A stretch of DNA of 64,000 nucleotides, from NCBI GenBank assembly GCA_000949895.1, contig JWIT01000002.1, forward strand, positions 1 through 64,000, written 5' to 3'. Positions 62,436 through 64,000 of the stretch are shown in pieces. The stretch comes from Agrobacterium arsenijevicii (lineage in GTDB: Bacteria; Pseudomonadota; Alphaproteobacteria; Rhizobiales; Rhizobiaceae). How positions within the stretch are numbered: position 1 is the stretch's first letter; every line of letters begins with the position of its first letter. The notes under the pieces were generated by a model. That model made no database searches, was not told where the DNA came from, and was given only the letters and a program-made list of their open reading frames with translations. Position numbers and translations under genes: made by a program.

Positions 62436-64000
<1,565 letters not shown>

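Overview
The window reads as a catabolic and accessory region of an alphaproteobacterium of the order Hyphomicrobiales, most likely Rhizobiaceae (Agrobacterium/Rhizobium type). This is inferred from high-GC codon use, dense operons with ATGA or short overlaps, many ABC and TRAP uptake systems each paired with a regulator, the rhizobial-type ars operon order, and a palindromic GCATTTTCC...GGAAATGC intergenic repeat of the kind scattered through rhizobial genomes. No rRNA, tRNA, plasmid replication gene, CRISPR array or complete insertion sequence was seen. The gene content would suit a secondary replicon, but nothing here proves that.

Layout, left to right. (1) 2-6954, plus strand: the end of a DapA-family lyase/aldolase gene, two nucleoside hydrolases, a dipeptide-type ABC transporter (two permeases and a fused double ATPase) and a ribokinase-like kinase, together a nucleoside uptake and cleavage operon. 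(2) 7346-13800: a SAF-domain homoserine-dehydrogenase-like oxidoreductase, an ABM-fold protein, a beta-hydroxyacid dehydrogenase and a TRAP transporter, with a convergent LysR regulator. The substrate is unknown. (3) 13801-17101: a sparse stretch with a cold-shock protein, a GNAT acetyltransferase and an exported protein of unknown function. (4) 17195-24523, minus strand: a LacI regulator, an FAD oxidoreductase and a sugar ABC transporter, with three similar putative LacI operators.

(5) 24940-30952, plus strand: biotin carboxyl carrier protein, biotin carboxylase, a second carrier-like protein without the biotin lysine, PxpB, PxpC, PxpA and an aminotransferase. Together these have the parts of a split urea-carboxylase-like enzyme. 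(6) 31088-36841: a Nac-like LysR regulator divergent from an SDR dehydrogenase, a polar amino-acid ABC transporter and an RraA-fold protein. (7) 37227-41881: a Pls/PosA-type single-module NRPS (adenylation, carrier, then six membrane helices separating three beta-helix domains) overlapping its own phosphopantetheinyl transferase. This architecture, known from epsilon-poly-lysine synthetase, makes it the strongest candidate for an undescribed product.

(8) 41904-47203, minus strand: a small protein, a fused double permease and an ATPase of NitT/TauT type, then a histidine kinase and a FixJ-type response regulator, with a 14-bp palindrome upstream. (9) 47638-50190: an exported caspase-fold protein in which both catalytic residues are replaced. 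(10) 50773-55745: a ureohydrolase with an amino-acid ABC transporter and a divergent LysR regulator. (11) 55871-60601: arsenic resistance, with two ArsR repressors, an MFS exporter, ArsH, two unrelated arsenate reductases and Acr3. (12) 60866-64000, minus strand: RraA-fold protein, uronate dehydrogenase and an IlvD/Edd dehydratase cut by the window edge, a sugar-acid pathway.
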